DNA of 64,000 bases from Argopecten irradians (lineage: Eukaryota; Mollusca; Bivalvia; Pectinida; Pectinidae), in the NCBI RefSeq assembly GCF_041381155.1, contig NC_091139.1:10788383-10852382 (forward strand), written 5' to 3'. The translations under genes were made by a program, and so were the position numbers. Below are positions 50,150-64,000 of this stretch, in pieces (positions within the stretch are counted from its first letter, which is position 1; each line of letters opens with the position of its first letter). The notes beneath the pieces were generated by a model. It was not told where the DNA came from and ran no database searches. It was given only the letters and a program-made list of their open reading frames with translations.

Positions 50150-50312
50150 TGTAGTCAAACCTGTCCAAGAGTAAAGGAAAAGTGGTCTCTATAGCCAAGT
50201 GGTCTTTATACACAGGTCAAATTGTATTACAGTTATTTGGGACCCTATAAGGTAGTGATAATAAGCAGGTGGTCTATATACAGAGGTGGTTGCTAAGGAA
50301 GGTTTCACTGTA
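50150..50312 (-). repeat. interspersed repeat, reverse copy of the atacagtgaaac family
   Basis: Read on the minus strand it begins ctacagtgaaaccttcctta and continues with cacctctgtatatagaccac, as at 7319. It lies directly beyond MITE family 3. Confidence 0.45.
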
Positions 50313-53300
50313 GTTCTCAAAATGTCAAAGACACCTTTAAACCACTAGTCAATACTATGATGACATTTTGTGGAAGGCTAATGGTGAACTGTTGGAATCC
50401 TTCACCACCCAGTCAAAATGACTCATAGAAGGCTGGTGTTAGAATGTCACCTTGAACAACTCCCTCACCTTGGCCCAGAAATAGCACCATGATATAGAAT
50501 ATCAGACACCATTAATGTGGCCCAAAGATGGCTAGAGGTAGGAATGTCAGACACTTTAATGTACAAGTTTCAGTGGATCAGAAATGGCACCATAGTTGTG
50601 GAATATCAAACACCATCACCATTCATGTTTACTCTGATCCGGAAGATGACTATTGGTAGAGAAGGGCAGACACTTTGAAACAGCCAATGAATGGCCAGTA
50701 ACCGTGTAAACCGTTGGAGCACCAAGTCATTGCAGCGTGAGGGCTATAGTGGGAGACTGTCAAACTCTAGAACTGTTCGACTGCTGGGATTGATTCATAC
50801 ATTTCAGTGTCAATTAAAACACACCTTTATATAATATAAATTGTTTGTAAATTTCAATGTCAGTTGAAACAGGAAGAATTGAATTATAACGATGAAATTG
50901 TCTTGGGAATTGAAAGTTGGTTTCTCAATCTTTATTAATTTGTGACCGTGTAGTTTGTTACTTTTTTGCCAGCCATGGAAAGAAGTCCAGCAATAGAATT
51001 GCATCTGTCCCAAATGTATTAGATTTATGCATACACAATGTATTTACAATTGGTTGGAGTGGGGAAAGAAACATTCAACCTTTTCTTCCCTATCAAACTC
51101 TATTGTATCTTCCAGAAGAAAAGATGGATGAGTCCATTGCATACTTAGGGGATAGACAATTTGCATATGTAAATCTGAAATGTAGATTCTTCTTTTACAT
51201 GTAGCCATACCAAGTTGAAGGAACATGCTATGGCTTTATTGAATTTTCAATGAGAGTTTGAAATTCTGAAATTGACTTTGGCACCTACTTGTTGTCTCAC
51301 AAGTTTTGACTTTGTTTTATTCGATTGTTACAGAAAAACTGCATATCTATCTGCCAATCCTCTCTTCTCTGGTACCTCCATACCCTGATGTCTAAATTTG
51401 CTCTAAAACCTAGAGGCTTACTATGTAATTGATCAAGAAAAAAACCATCTTCTTTCATTTGTCTTTTGCTAACAGTAAATGCAACTCCTTTTTGGTTATG
51501 GAATCAGCCAAAGTCATTCATAAACAAGTTATTCTGAATTTTCACTGTTTTGTACAGTATACCAATACATTTATTTTAGTGTAGTCAATGTAACATTCCA
51601 TCTCGATTGACAACGCCAGAACTTTAATTAACATCTTGGCAAGTTGAAAGCAGGACCATGCAGAGCACTCCTCACTGACATACATGGCATTGTTCATTGT
51701 GTTTTTATCTCAAAGCTTTAGTCTGCTATAACATTACATCAGTTCCAGTTAAGATCATTTAAAAAATTCAATAAAAAGTAATTACTTTTTCAGGTCATGT
51801 ACATGGAATCAGGGCGATACTGTTTTAATGTAACGTTTTTTTCTCCCTTTTGATGACATTATACCGTCAATATCAGGCATTTCCAACAGATACCAATGTC
51901 CTATGTTTGATCTTCCTGTAATTCAAGGTCGACATCAAAAACTTCTGAAAATGGAGTCTAGCTATAGTCAGCTAATGAATGAGTTTATAGCAGGTGTAAC
52001 AACATTACTTTGGTATGGCTTTTATACAGGAATCGATAGATAGAATGGAGAATGTATTCTACACAGCAGAATATCACTCCCGTTAATGAATGTTCTATAA
52101 CGCCTTTCACTGATAACTTCCTGTCATTCTTCAGTACAGTTTAATAGTTCATTATGATTGTCACACCGAAAGTTTAATATAGAAAGCATTAAAAGATGGA
52201 AATAAATATAGCTAGCACAGTCAGAATGTTGAAATATGAAGAAGAAAAAAATAGAGCGCAAGGACGAATACATAAAATAAAAAGTAGAGCGCAGCGCTGA
52301 ACTTCGATTAATGTTGTGTACTGTCATTGTAAAGGAAAAATCTCATGTTGAGATAATCAAGATACATTATAGCGGATTAGTCCAGCCGAAAGAAAAATGC
52401 CATATTTCTGATAAAAGGGACACTTTTGTGGATGGTAAAATTTGGTTTGCTAATTAATGTCTGAGAGTTTGATGGGTATTTCATGCTATGGAACGAAGGC
52501 TAGGTATTAGTCGCTTCCTTTTACTGTGTGGTATAGAAATGGGGATCGGTAATCTTGTATCATTAGGCAACTTTGTCTGATATATATATTACATAAGGTC
52601 GATTATCTTTCTGTATTGATTTTTGCAAAGCCTTATGAATTATTTACAATTCTATAGTGAGGGTTCTGAATAACAGAGATAATAGCTGTTCTTTTTTGTC
52701 CCTATCTCTGACACACGAAATCAAAACAAACTCAACAAAAAATAAGATGAAAGATGGATAACATGCCAATGTTATCTCAAAGTGATACATTATCATTCGG
52801 AAATTTAACTTTTTTTGGAAGAAATTATCGATAACAATTTGAAAAATTACTGGCTTTTAATGTCACTGTTTTTTTCGTTGGTGATTATCAACTTGATACT
52901 ATTGTTGTAGTATCAATATTGATAGAATTGGTTTGAATTTTGATGGACAAAAATGTCACATATACTTCAGTGAATTAGCCCTATAAAAGGGCAAAAGTTC
53001 TACGATCCCAAGGAGACACATCAAAGATATACTGCAGCCTCCCAAATCAAACATAAAATGCAGTGCATATACAAGGGAGACAATCCTTAAATGACCTCTA
53101 CGCTAGTAATTGGATGTTAAGCTTAATAAACCAACAAATGAATCAATATTTGTAAAGGAATTTAAGAAAATAAAGACATCAAACCTATAACAGAAGCATA
53201 ACAAAACTTGTAATGTAAAAAAAACCACTAATGCGATAACTTCATGACCTTGTTACATAAATTAATTAGACATTGAACTTTTGTGAATGGAGACTATGTA

Positions 53301-53740
53301 TAATAAATAGGCTTAATTTTAAGCTTTTGATTTTTTATGCTGACTTCACTGTTTGTTTTGATTTTTGTAAGTGGATATATATATTTTGTTAAGGATTAAT
53401 GGGCTATTTTTATATCATTCTTTCTAACTAATAAGATCAAATCAAGGACACACACATGAGCTGATTATATCATTAACTTTTGATTAACTTGATATTATAA
53501 ACTACAAGGAGGCTTTTAATTTAATTAATTTACCAGGTTATGTTAGAAGATTAGTGTAAGCTGATTTTCTTCTGGTAATTGTTGATCCTTAAGTGTTTTG
53601 AATTGCTGGACATGTTAGATCCTTACAATACCTACTATGCTGGATTAAAGAGTCATACTGGTATATATGTTTTGTATGATAGTCGATTCTACTTATATGC
53701 ATATATATATTTTTCACTAGAAAATTATGCAAATAGCTGT
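50313..53740. other. AT-rich DNA with one small repeat relic
   Basis: 53008-53055 (aaggagacacatcaaagata, gcagcctcccaaa) resembles 8250-8310. Nothing else is recognisable. Confidence 0.4.
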
Positions 53741-53755
53741 AAGAAAAAGTGAAAG

Positions 53756-53776
53756 AAAGAAAATTGTAGAAAGGAA

Positions 53777-53808
<32 letters not shown>
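53756..53808 (+). repeat. GAAA microsatellite
   Basis: An interrupted run of aaag units ends in about eight perfect units. Confidence 0.85.
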
Positions 53809-55565
53809 GTGCACTATATCTCCACTTTAATTGTGGTTCTTGCGAGGGTAATAGACTTTAAACAATGTTATCTGTAAATCAGCGACAGTGTGCAGTACAT
53901 AAAATATTACATTTATGGCTTACTGATACAATCTTTACTGTTAAGAGATTTTATAGCTGGTGAAAAAATGAATAAAAAATGCTTTAAAAACCAAATTATC
54001 TAAAATAAAGGAAAAGGTCCAAGAGTAATTGGGTTGATATATTCTGTAGATTGCTAAAACTTAAAAATGGTGTGAGCAAAACACCCTTGACCCATATATA
54101 AGGTCACATTAGGACCAAAACCATTTAAAGGTTTAAAGGACTTCTTCTGGTAAGCCAAAAGACCCAAATTGAGTTTCCATAAATTCTGCTGTATTTTGTA
54201 AAGTCTTTCCACCGTTGTGGGGGATATTTGCAGAATTAACTCCGACAGTTCTTTTACAATATTGATAGATCTGTCCCTGAGCCTTTAAGCTTGTACCAGA
54301 GAAAGCTGTATGAATGCCTTCACACCGCCAAAGCGGCCTAGACAAGAATTAACACGGTCTTTTTTCTGGTACTCGTCACTTCTGGTCTGAGAATAACCAC
54401 ATCTTCTATAAGTGGACTTCATATGTCTGGTGGTAGCATTAACAGACGAATGCTGTGTGGATTCTAAGGTATTTTGTGATAAATGGAAACTTCCTTGTTA
54501 AGATCATATATATAATCATATACATGTATGATACTTTCATCGATTGTCATTGGTTAAAACAAGGTCATGTGGCGGTCAATATTTTCATATATTGACCCAG
54601 AAACAAAGAGTTAATATTGCACTTGTTTTCGGCCTGTCAAAAATACATTCAGTTTCTCTAGATGTCCTTATAAGGTCATTCTTATGCATACATTTCAAAT
54701 CATGCAATTTTACCTTTTTCTAACCAAGTTTCAAAGCTGAGATAAAGATTGAAACCTTGGGCTGCTTGCTCCCTAGGTCATTATTTGATTCTACTAGGCT
54801 AGTATAAAACCATATTAACCTCAACAAATGTCTGTCATTGAAAAATGATATAATTCCTAAAGTCTTTATCATTGACATTAGAATTATCATAAATTAGTAT
54901 TGGTTTTGTATTTAACGTGTATACCTACGGTAACTAGAAATTGATATGTAGGAACATTTTCAGTTTATAACATAAAACAATTGTTTAATCTAAATTTATG
55001 ATAAAGGATATTTTCATATTTGAGAAGTCCATAAATAGCAATAGGATAATGCCAAGTCAGTACATTTGTTTGCATAATTATCATTTTAGGGGAAACTAAG
55101 TAAAGAGATAGAAAAAAAGACTACATATTTAATGATGAAAAGAAAGGTGAGAGAGTGTATTGTTGTTTGATAACAATGCCCCCTATACAGTCTGTATCAG
55201 GTAAACAGACGAGATCATCAGGTACAAACCAATCATCTACGTCATGGACGAGATGAATAATGATACCCCTCATCACTAATTAACAACAAAACAGTGGAAC
55301 TATTTCTCAATGTACTAATCACCTGGACAAACTAATTAATCTTTAACGAGAAGTTCTAAATGATTATGACACCACATGCAATTAAAGGTGCAATTTACTA
55401 AACACATTAATTATAATGCCACGTAGAGATGTTTAAAAAAAGAGGATGAAGAAAAAAAATCTAGATTTTGTCAAAATAATGTTCTTGCCTTATCTAGCAA
55501 TGTTTGAGTTCTTAGGAATGTTGCCTGTCAGTAGTTTCTATATGGTAATGATACCTATATGTATC
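53809..55565. other. AT-rich DNA without recognisable genes
   Basis: Only short frames are present, and no repeat family named above was recognised. Confidence 0.4.
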
Positions 55566-55569
55566 CATC

Positions 55570-55622
55570 CCGCCCCGCCCCGCCCCGCCCCGCCCCGCCC
55601 CGCCCCCGCCCCGCCCCGCCCG
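55570..55622 (+). repeat. CCCCG pentanucleotide repeat, about 10 units
   Basis: CGCCC units run for about 53 bases in otherwise AT-rich DNA. One unit has an extra C. The complementary strand carries runs of GGGGC-type sequence able to form G-quadruplexes. Confidence 0.9.
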
Positions 55623-55624
55623 TC

Positions 55625-56890
55625 CCATCCAAAAAAAATTAACCCCATCCTTTTCTGTCACTCTTTGATATATGGAGATGGAGCATTTAAGTTTTATAGA
55701 TATTTCTTGTTTCATCTGTAGGTGAAAATATATCTATGTGGATTCTAATTATCTCATCAAAAGACAAGCAAATCCTGATTAAAGTGTATATCACATGAAT
55801 CGTAATAATCCTGATTATACATACATTTAACCCTTACAAGTTTATTATTATTTCTAGAATATTCCTTTGCTTTCATTATAACCTTTCATTTCATAAATCT
55901 GCATTCGTTTATTTTACCTGAAGCAGAAACACCTGTAGTGACATTAGGTATAGCTATCTAGGAAACAAATGATTATTTACGCAATGTCAAATTGCTCCCT
56001 TTCTATCAGAGCATATCTGTACACTCAAGCCTATTCTAAAGCATATATTTTATCCATTTGGCCTTAAATTCTAATATTCTACTGCAGTACCGTTCCCTGG
56101 TGTTATCATACTGTCATTACAGTAATACAAGCATGTCGGGTGAGAAATAGCAAGTGTAAAACGTACGCCCAATAAATGTAACACAATCACGCCTAGCGTA
56201 TGAAAAAGAACCCATACACTACATTAACTTTTGCGAAACAGTATTCACGGGCAGATCGATCGTTTTTTTCTATGATCTGGAGATTCATTTATTATTCACC
56301 ATGCTAGCATCTAGATTGTTGAAATGCTTTGACATTACTCTTAGAATTCCGGCTATTCCATTTTGATAGTCATGTAAAACAAGAGTCCCTTGGGAGCTCT
56401 GATTGCTTCATGAGGGGTTTTCCTGGCAACCTCACCAAGGTTATCGCTTAGGAAAAAATAGGTCACTCACAATTTTTGGGTTAACTGCTGGTGATCAGAG
56501 AATACCTTGGAGAATTGAAATCCAAATTAGTGATTTTATCGGACATTCTCTGAATACCTAACGGATACGAAAAGTTAATTATGTATGAGTTTACCACCTA
56601 ATGATAGGAAAAGTAAAAAACTATAAACCATAAAAAACAAAGAACTGAAGTATCAAAAACATGCACAATGGTGTCAAACATTATGCACTTTAAAATGTTG
56701 ACAAAAGGTAATTTTATTTTTCTCTATAAACTTAATATCCTGTCCATTACTTTAACTTTCTCTCAGAAACAATATCTCTGTTATGTCCTTAAAAATGTAG
56801 CTGTTGATAGAACATAATGTGTATATAAAGAAAAATTAAACATTACAGTTTGTTAAAAAAATTATGATGCAGATTACCTGTTTAGAAAAT
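55625..56890. other. AT-rich DNA, possible repeat fragment
   Basis: aaaacaagagtcccttggga at 56378 looks like a reversed, worn end of the gcctcttgttt repeat. Nothing else was recognised. Confidence 0.35.
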
Positions 56891-56900
56891 AATGGCATTA

Positions 56901-57309
<409 letters not shown>

Positions 57310-59890
57310 GTAGAAGAAAATGTCAAAGCAAAATTTCTTTGGGGGTATGTCAGTTCAATTCTATAAATAATCCCTTCATGGTATATACATGGTAACTTAT
57401 ATTTACATTACCCGACTATTGGACTTAATAGCCTTCAGTGGAATTAAAGGGACTGTATAAGCAGAAGCCGCATCCTTTGATGTTGTTTCGACCATTTCTA
57501 CCGCGTTCCTGATATTCTTTCTATTCGCTATATATGACAATGCTTGTCAGTTCCGTATTGATAAGTTTCTGGAACTGTTATGTGCTTTGGAACTCTTCAG
57601 ACATTTTGTCTACTATAATCGCCGACGTGATTGTCATGGTAACAATATACGGAAGCCATGATGGATGCTCAAAAGTCATCATTATTCATTCTGAGTAAAC
57701 ATAAAAAAGCAGAAAGATAAACGTTATTATAAATGAATTGTCAGAAATCTATTGACTGTCCGTGAAAGGTAGCCTCACGCATTCACAGCAAAACCCCACA
57801 GTAATGGAATCTAATTTGTAATCAATAATTATCTGTTAAAGTAGTAACGTGAAGAGTTGGGCGAAAGTAGATTGTTAATTCATTGTGTTTGACAAGAGAT
57901 GTTTTTTCAAAGTCTTGTAAGCATACAGCTGAGATTTAGAAAAAAATTCTTCAAATTTTAAGTTTGATAAAACATTGATGATCAATTTTTAGTGTCAAAA
58001 CTTGAGACAAAAGTGTAAATTTTGAAGCTCAGCTTCGTTAACGGCACTTGATCTACAGAATAATGGTGTTGAGTAATTGTCACAGTAAATATTACGTTAG
58101 CTAACAGTGCTATGTTTGATTCAATATATTGGAGTCTGTCCTTAATATCCGACAAAAGTTTGCATGGGCTGGAACAATAATGAGTTGACACACAGAAACA
58201 AATTGGTCAATACTCCAGAGTCAAGGATTGTGTCAACAGTTTAACCTCTTCTCCATTAAAAACGAAAACAAATTTTATTACGGTAGCGATATTTCGTTAC
58301 GAAAATAGACATCACATCATTAAAGCACCTGTGAAATAAATTACATCTGGTCGCGGCGATATATCTATCTGGGATGATATTATACCAAATGTGTGGTGGA
58401 CCGAGAGCTGTTGACCCATGGCTGTCTCCAAGGCTTCGACATATTAATGGATTGACATTAGTCTTTCTTACAAGCCTATGTTTCCTTTTAACTAATCGTT
58501 GGGTTTTAAACTCCAGGGACTCGGAGCTAATCAATATCACTCTGAATGGATCGGATACTGCTGTGAAAACGGATTGCTCGAGATAACTGACATTAAGTAA
58601 GTCTGATTGACCGCTCCCAAAAGATTAGGTAAGACTGACCAAAGAGTCTGGCTTGTCTTAGACTGAACATGTTAATTCACTGTCAGATGGGTTTTATCCT
58701 GCATGGTAAAGGCCTAAATCTATGGTGTATTGCAGGGAGCAGTTTTATCCAAGCTCCTATTGATGGTAGTAAATTTCATTTCCATGGTTTCCGGTACTTT
58801 AATTTAAAAATTAAGATAAAATTCTTTAATTATTTTAACAAGTTGGCAAAGCATCCTGATACTAATTACTGTTGTCAAAATATTCAATATTAATTTATAT
58901 GTCTGCTGAAATTATAACTTAACCTTGCTGACATAATTTTCTAGATGTCGTTTGAGATAAATAAAGATCTGAAGACCTGCTCTGACCATTTTGCATTTTA
59001 TTCTTACATAATGTTTTGACCAGCTGAGTCATTTGATTATATTGGTTAAACAGACTCAACAGGTGATCAATTTTTTCTCCAACGAACATAGAATTTAACA
59101 GGTGAAAATCAAAAATTCATCTTTGGAGGTTTGTACTTTTAAGCTGAATTCATTACCAATCAAATTTAAAGCAAAAGAACAAGTGGAAATTGAAGTTGTA
59201 AATTTCGTGACCAAGAAATTTAGTCTGATAAAAGAAAAAAAAGGTCACAACAATGCCTGCTCTTTACAATAATCACAATGTTGATTTATTATCTAAATGA
59301 CATGAATTTGTTGTTTAAAACCTGTTTTAGGGAGACGTAATGTCCATAAACCAAGGTGGTTAAGATGGCAGACTCCTGTTTTCACCGATAATGATTCCGT
59401 GCTTCCGTGAGTCTGTCCTCACAGCTCGGCACGTAACATGGGGAGTCGACCGGGTCCTTAATCTGCGGGAAACGAGGAAATTTTATACATTTCGTAAATT
59501 AGTTCTCTCATACTAATCAGCCATTAAAATTGATTTTGTATTCAGTTTCTGTACGGATGAATTAGGCATGGAGAAATTGAAATGCCCACAATGGGAAGTT
59601 ACAAATAAACGGCCAGGCTACATGCGATATTACCAACAGGCAGCAGCAGTTTGCCTTCTGATAATTGCTGGTTATGACATAATGATTTCAAACGTGCAAT
59701 GTTAACTTTTGCTTATAGCGAATGTTTATAGCCCTATACCGTTACTTGTCGATCCGTACATTGTTATAACATACTGTATTTTTAATTAATGATGAAAAAA
59801 TCACGAAACAGAAAAAATGTCCTGGTATACATATTACAATAAAATCTTCATTATATTGAGAAAAGAGAAAAAGGCAAGCCTTTTATGTAG
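57310..59890. other. AT-rich DNA without recognisable genes
   Basis: Frames at 58256-58586 overlap on both strands and show no splice or family support. Confidence 0.4.
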
Positions 59891-59896
59891 TCATTT

Positions 59897-60957
59897 TAGG
59901 TCACCTGAGGCAAAATTTTAAGTCTCAAGTGACCTACTCTAATCGCCTTTTGTCCGTCGTCATGCGTCGTGTGTCCATAAACAATTTACATTTTCGACTT
60001 CTTTTCCAAAACTGCTGAAGTAAATTCAATGAAATTTTGCACAAACCTTCTAAGGCATAAGGCCAATCAAAATTTTGAATTATATGGTTCCTCCCCCCCC
60101 CAGGGGGCTTTTGGAGGGGCCAAAGGGGGTAAAATTGACTGAATTTTCAAAAATCTTCTTTTCAACTCACAGATGTGGTAGAATCAAATACTCTTTAAAA
60201 TAGATAGAAAGGTCTAAAGGTCCTTTACACAAATTTTGAATTATATGACCCTGGGGTCTCGCGTTTCCTCCTGGGGAGGGGGTGAAGTTTACTATAGTTT
60301 ATATAGGGAAAAAACATTTTCGGTCATTTGTTATAGGAAATGAGTCAAATGTTGTCAGAATTATTAGTAGGAGATGGTCATTGAATCCTGATAACAAATT
60401 TTCCATGATTGACCCCCAGGTGCTTTAGAGGCGGGTTCAAAAGGGGTCAAATAGGCTAAAACTTTAACATTTTCTTTTGAAATTCTGGAAATGGTAGAAT
60501 CAAAAATACTTTTCATATATGGAAAGGTCTTAAGGTCATTTACACAAATTGTGAATTATATGACCCTGCATGGTGTTGCCTCCTGGGGAGGGGGTCATGT
60601 TTACTATAGGTTATATAGGGAAAACAAATTTATGAGCATTTTTTGCTCAATTTTCATAGGAAATGAGTCTTAATTTGGTTAGAATTATTAGCCTGAGATA
60701 GTATTTTAACATCATATCCATATTGGTCCTGGCTGACTCTCTGGGGGACCAGAGGGGCGAAGCCAAATAGGGTCAAAATGACTAAAATTTCAAAAAGTCT
60801 TCTTCTGAGTTCTCAGGTTTGATGGAAGCAAATACTCTTGATAGATTAAAAAGTCAAATCTATAAAATCACTGACCGACTTCAAGAGCCTGGAGTACATA
60901 GTGTTTCATTCTATATTTGAACTCAGGTGACCGTTAAGGCCCATGGGCCTCTTGTTT
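59897..60957 (+). repeat. interspersed repeat ending gcctcttgttt, copy 2 (about 1.06 kb)
   Basis: It starts with a hairpin (aggtcacctgag at 59898, ctcaagtgacct at 59924), continues with gtccgtcgtcatgcgtcgtg and ends ctcaggtgaccgttaaggcc then gggcctcttgttt. A unit of about 315 bp with gaattatatgaccctg and cctcctggggagggggt is present twice (about 60230 and 60545). No protein is encoded. Confidence 0.65.
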
Positions 60958-60959
60958 CA

Positions 60960-63100
60960 CAATGGCTAAGGTATCTAAAATGGATGTAATGGGTAACATC
61001 TTCAGGGTCTTGGACATTTGATTTAAAAATACTGTTAACAACTTTTAATTCTACAATAGGATTGAGCACAAATTTTCTACCTTACTTGAATTAAGCCCTC
61101 TCCCTGATGTCTTGGGACGTGATGATCGACTGTATATAAAATTTTTAATGTTTCCAGTGTTAAGAAGGCTGCTCATATATATAATACATAGCTAATGATA
61201 GAGTTATCTACTCGTAGCTCAAATCATACCAAAGAATTATCACAATCTGGAATTAAAGAAAAATCTTAATGGATCCTCTTATCCAAGGTATCTTTAAGGA
61301 TTTTTTTTATCAAAGGAGAATCCATTGGCAACAAACTTGAGGACAGCTTGAATTCTCCACTGATATTTTACACATTTTCTTAATCATCCTACATACCAGG
61401 AGGTATCCGAGCTTAAGGATAACGAACCAATGGCAACCCATCCTCAAGACAAAATCACGGCATTTGCTCTTCTATGTATAGCTATCTGATTATTGTTTAG
61501 GAATCTTTATACAGAAATAACGCTACAAATGTACCCAAGACATCTTTTATGAATATCTGTACACAGATGATAACCCAGTCTTATAAGGACCCCATATTTC
61601 GCTCAGAAATATCTGTACAAAAAAGATAACTTTTAACTACTTACTCCAATCGAGAATTCTGGGCGTAGATATCTCTGAACTTAGTAAAGTGACATTTTGG
61701 AAAGTCTGATATAAGTTCCTAATCTCCTTTCAACTTTTCATTTATTATGCATAAATCTTAGCTTTATCAAAAGATTTGTTAATCCAATTTATGCCTAATT
61801 CCTTCATCTTCAGCTTCATAAAGCACTGTTTAAGTTGACAAATTTCTTCAACAATTGTCACATATTTGTTGCTGTAAGTTAAAGGGAGCAATATCAAGCT
61901 GTGTAGGAATGTTTAGGTGTTTTTTGTTTTCATTAGCAAGACTTGACTTTTATTAGATAGGATTTTCTGCAGTAATCTGTCAATGAAGCCAACCATTATA
62001 TCAGAAACCATCCAAGTGTTCCGATACAGAATCTGTATAGTTGTATCGCTTCTTTGATTCGTCTACTTTTGTCGCTTCAGTCATTTGTAAAGAAGATTAT
62101 GCTCCGCTAATTAAAGTTTATAGATTTTGCCTGTGGCATGAAAACCTGAAACATGGCATTTCTCAAGAGATTCACTCAGAAATGTATAATTGCTTGAATG
62201 CAAACAATATTTTTAATACGCTTTTTACTGAAAAAGCTTGCTTTTCCAGTATTGCTACGGCCCGGATGACCCACTAATTTAAATGCGATTGACCTCTCAT
62301 TTGCATGCGATTTTTTCTCTTTTCCTCTTCCTAGAACAAATATGCTGCCATAGTGCAGTTAAACAACTTCTATGGTATTTCATTAAATAGAATAGTTTCA
62401 AACATGTCTACAAAAACTATAACATGAACGTCTATAATTGAAAAATAGTGAGGATAATTTGCATCAGTGGTAGCGATCGGTGGCCTAATTCTCGCCCGCA
62501 TTTGCATATATATGTAAACATCCGGTTTGGGTAACACTAAATAAAGGAATTGTCAGGATTTTGGTATGTAAGTAACTAATTGTAGTTTGATGTATACATT
62601 CATAATCTATTATGTAATGACAATTTTTTAATTCATCCCGACGTAAGAAAGATACAAAAGTTGTTTGTTTTTACATGTATTATATTGATAGTCATTTTGG
62701 AGAACAGGTACGTTCGTATTGTGATCATGTCATTACGATGGCCCACTGAATTTAACCAAGTCTCACTCAAACAGACGCTTGTTAACTACGTACGCATCAA
62801 GCGTCTGGGTGATCTATGCAGAAGCTAACAAACACGATAAATTCTGAGTTACGCTGGCTCCTTATCATTTCGCACGGATTGTCAACTAACGCATCCTTTC
62901 ATTAACGAGGGAATATTTAATACACGGATACAGATACAATGAAATATCGTGACACTCAGCAATAGTGTAAACGGCCGAATGTAAACAAAGACGTCATCAC
63001 GCAAAGCGGACCTGTGGCTGTGATGTAAACTTGCAAGTCAAAAGATATTTTCCATTTAATTATCGAGCGTAATAAATACATTCTCATATCAGAAAAACAC
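60960..63100. other. DNA upstream of the signal-peptide exon
   Basis: No gene was recognised. 62700-63060 has more CpG than its surroundings and may hold the promoter of the gene starting at 63122. No TATA box stands out. Confidence 0.35.
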
Positions 63101-63121
63101 CGAAGAATATTTGAACACTGC

Positions 63122-63191
63122 ATGTTGCAAGCCACCTTGCTAGTAAACTTCGGAATTCTTTTCGTATTTGGAGACAGAAGCAGTGAAAATC
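63122..63191 (+). CDS. probable signal-peptide first exon of a gene running off the window
   Basis: An ATG opens 23 codons plus one base before a strong donor (aaatc/gtaagttt). The peptide MLQATLLVNFGILFVF followed by GDRSSEN has the form of a secretory signal: a short N-region, a hydrophobic core of about 13 residues and a polar region after it. First exons of about 70 nt ending in phase 1 are common in genes for secreted and membrane proteins. The rest lies beyond base 64000, so the product cannot be named. Only splice and peptide character support this call. Confidence 0.5.
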
Positions 63192-63937
63192 GTAAGTTTC
63201 ATTTCGTTTTGCTTCTTTGCCTATCACGCCTATGGGTCGGTATATTATAATTATATGAACTATTTGACAGACATCGGCACATTAAGTGAACTTACAACAT
63301 CATGAGTATGTGTGAATTCCTGCTAACATCCATATAATCGACGTTTTATTTTATTACAACGCAACAAAATTGAATATCACTTTAAATTTGAAGTAGTTTG
63401 TTGTTATATAATTAGCAGTTGACAAGATTCATTTTTGGTATTATTTTCTAATGCGATGACATCAAATTTAATATTAATGCATAGAGTCAATTTACCAGAT
63501 TGTCAATATGTCTATAAACATCACAAAGCATGTGTTTATTTGTGGTAGGCAAAACAATGCATGATATAGATCCATACACAATACGTATATATGTGTGTAA
63601 TACACATGTGAATTCAGAATTTCTTTAGATAAATAGAAGAATTGTAATGCTAGATTTATTTAAGACAATTGATATCTGGGATTTCGAAATTGGCGGTATG
63701 AACTTAAAACATCGATTAAACAGTCACTACATATATAACTTCATGGATTCAGAGAATTTATAATAACACTTACCAAAATAAACAATAACCTGTGCACTGT
63801 AATACATGGTAAATTTACACTTGCTCAATATTACAGTATTTGGTTTAAAGTAAGTTTTGCTAACAGTAAAAAACATTGTATTTTATCAATGTGTATCAGG
63901 TATAGGAGACAAATTAATTATGATGCTAATATATTAA

Positions 63938-64000
63938 AGATGCTTCACCGCTGACAAATGGTATTTTTTCACTATCAAAAATGGCAGCAGACAATTTAGT
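63938..64000 (-). mobile_element. TTAA MITE family 1, cut by the window end (reverse orientation)
   Basis: TTAA at 63934-63937 is followed by AGATGCTTCACCGCTGACAA and then the reverse complement of the right end of the family. The rest lies beyond the window. Confidence 0.75.

Overview
The window looks like nuclear genomic DNA of an invertebrate animal, most likely a bivalve or related mollusc. The DNA is strongly AT-rich, genes are split into small exons with GT-AG introns, there is no operon-like packing, and interspersed repeats are dense. The repeats include tRNA-derived SINEs, TTAA-flanked MITEs and an element ending in gcctcttgttt, all of a kind I associate with bivalve genomes. The organism call is an inference from sequence style; no species-specific marker was seen.

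Region by region: (1) 1-20 kb holds the only convincing protein-coding genes. Two paralogues lie tail to tail: a six-exon gene on the plus strand (coding 3223-6149, 254 aa) and a five-coding-exon gene on the minus strand (16742 down to 11806, 245 aa). They share intron phases, a 71-nt exon and strong protein similarity. I do not recognise the family. MITEs sit between them and in introns. (2) 18.8-20 kb is a 532-bp tandem duplication followed by a candidate alternative first exon (20591-20659, minus). (3) 23.4-30.8 kb is a repeat-built region. Its core is a large inverted repeat (arms 25650-27940 and 29033-30651, spacer about 1.1 kb) with a MITE in one arm only, giving a built-in empty/filled insertion pair. 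(4) 31.7-43 kb has candidate exons of one or two plus-strand transcripts, a retro-insertion with a 16-bp target duplication, a 46-bp minisatellite of about 23 units and several interspersed repeats. (5) 43-63 kb is mostly gene-free AT-rich DNA with a 400-bp TTAA MITE, a SINE broken by a G run of about 190 bases, a GC-rich pentanucleotide repeat and a 1-kb interspersed repeat. (6) At 63.1 kb a probable signal-peptide first exon starts a plus-strand gene that continues beyond the window.

No rRNA gene, intact tRNA, CRISPR array, intact transposase or viral gene was found. The most unusual items are the uncharacterised paralogue pair and the large inverted repeat with its natural insertion-site comparison. 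Gene models come from reading splice signals and aligning the two paralogues by eye; no transcript evidence or database search was available.
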